Both the position numbers and the translations under genes were made by a program. DNA of 6,635 bases, from positions 1 to 6,635 of the forward strand of contig JAPUHZ010000241.1 of assembly GCA_027297485.1 (NCBI GenBank), read 5' to 3'. Origin of the DNA: Deltaproteobacteria bacterium (GTDB lineage Bacteria > Desulfobacterota_B > Binatia > UBA9968). The notes below the pieces were generated by a model that was not told the origin of the DNA, made no database searches, and worked only from the letters and a program-made list of their open reading frames with translations. Positions within the stretch are counted from its first letter, which is position 1, and each line of letters begins with the position of its first letter. This document shows, piece after piece, positions 5,639 to 6,635 of the stretch.

Positions 5639-6635
<997 letters not shown>

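Overview
This window reads as ordinary bacterial chromosome of moderate GC (about 50% by eye), carrying a few unusual small elements. Five genes lie on the minus strand: the 3' part of atpD, atpC, an MscS-family channel, a EutA-like reactivating factor and a two-domain cupin. One small gene of unknown function (294-632) lies on the plus strand. The organism cannot be fixed from this. An isolated EutA-like chaperone with a cupin nearby suggests an environmental, deep-branching or proteobacteria-related lineage (Rokubacteria, NC10 or Deltaproteobacteria type), but that is an impression, not a measurement.

Layout. Positions 1-101 hold one copy of a roughly 95-bp structured repeat, and 3868-3970 hold the second copy in the same orientation. 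Positions 294-632 encode a 112-residue unknown protein. Its stop codon falls inside an inverted-repeat structure (627-716) that looks like an integron attC recombination site, so gene plus site resemble a lone gene cassette. Positions 746-1879 are a bicupin protein with an excellent ribosome binding site. Positions 1880-2184 are non-coding with one clear hairpin. Positions 2185-3702 are the EutA-like ATPase, with a plausible promoter just upstream. Positions 3703-3978 hold that promoter and repeat copy 2. Copy 2 is preceded by a possible plus-strand promoter and followed by a plus-strand terminator that overlaps the end of the mscS-like gene (3979-4926). Positions 5149-5565 are atpC and 5639 to the window end is partial atpD, separated by a long near-perfect palindrome.

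Function. atpD and atpC are the last two genes of an F1Fo ATP synthase operon and fix the main transcription direction. The MscS-like channel is a separate osmotic-protection gene. The EutA-like protein and the cupin are on the same strand 305 bp apart and may be related in function, but no ethanolamine ammonia-lyase genes (eutB, eutC) are in the window.

The most interesting non-coding signals are three. First, the structured repeat: its two copies differ at positions that keep base pairing, and copy 2 may be transcribed as a small RNA. Second, the attC-like site. Third, the palindrome directly before the atpC start, which has no visible Shine-Dalgarno sequence.
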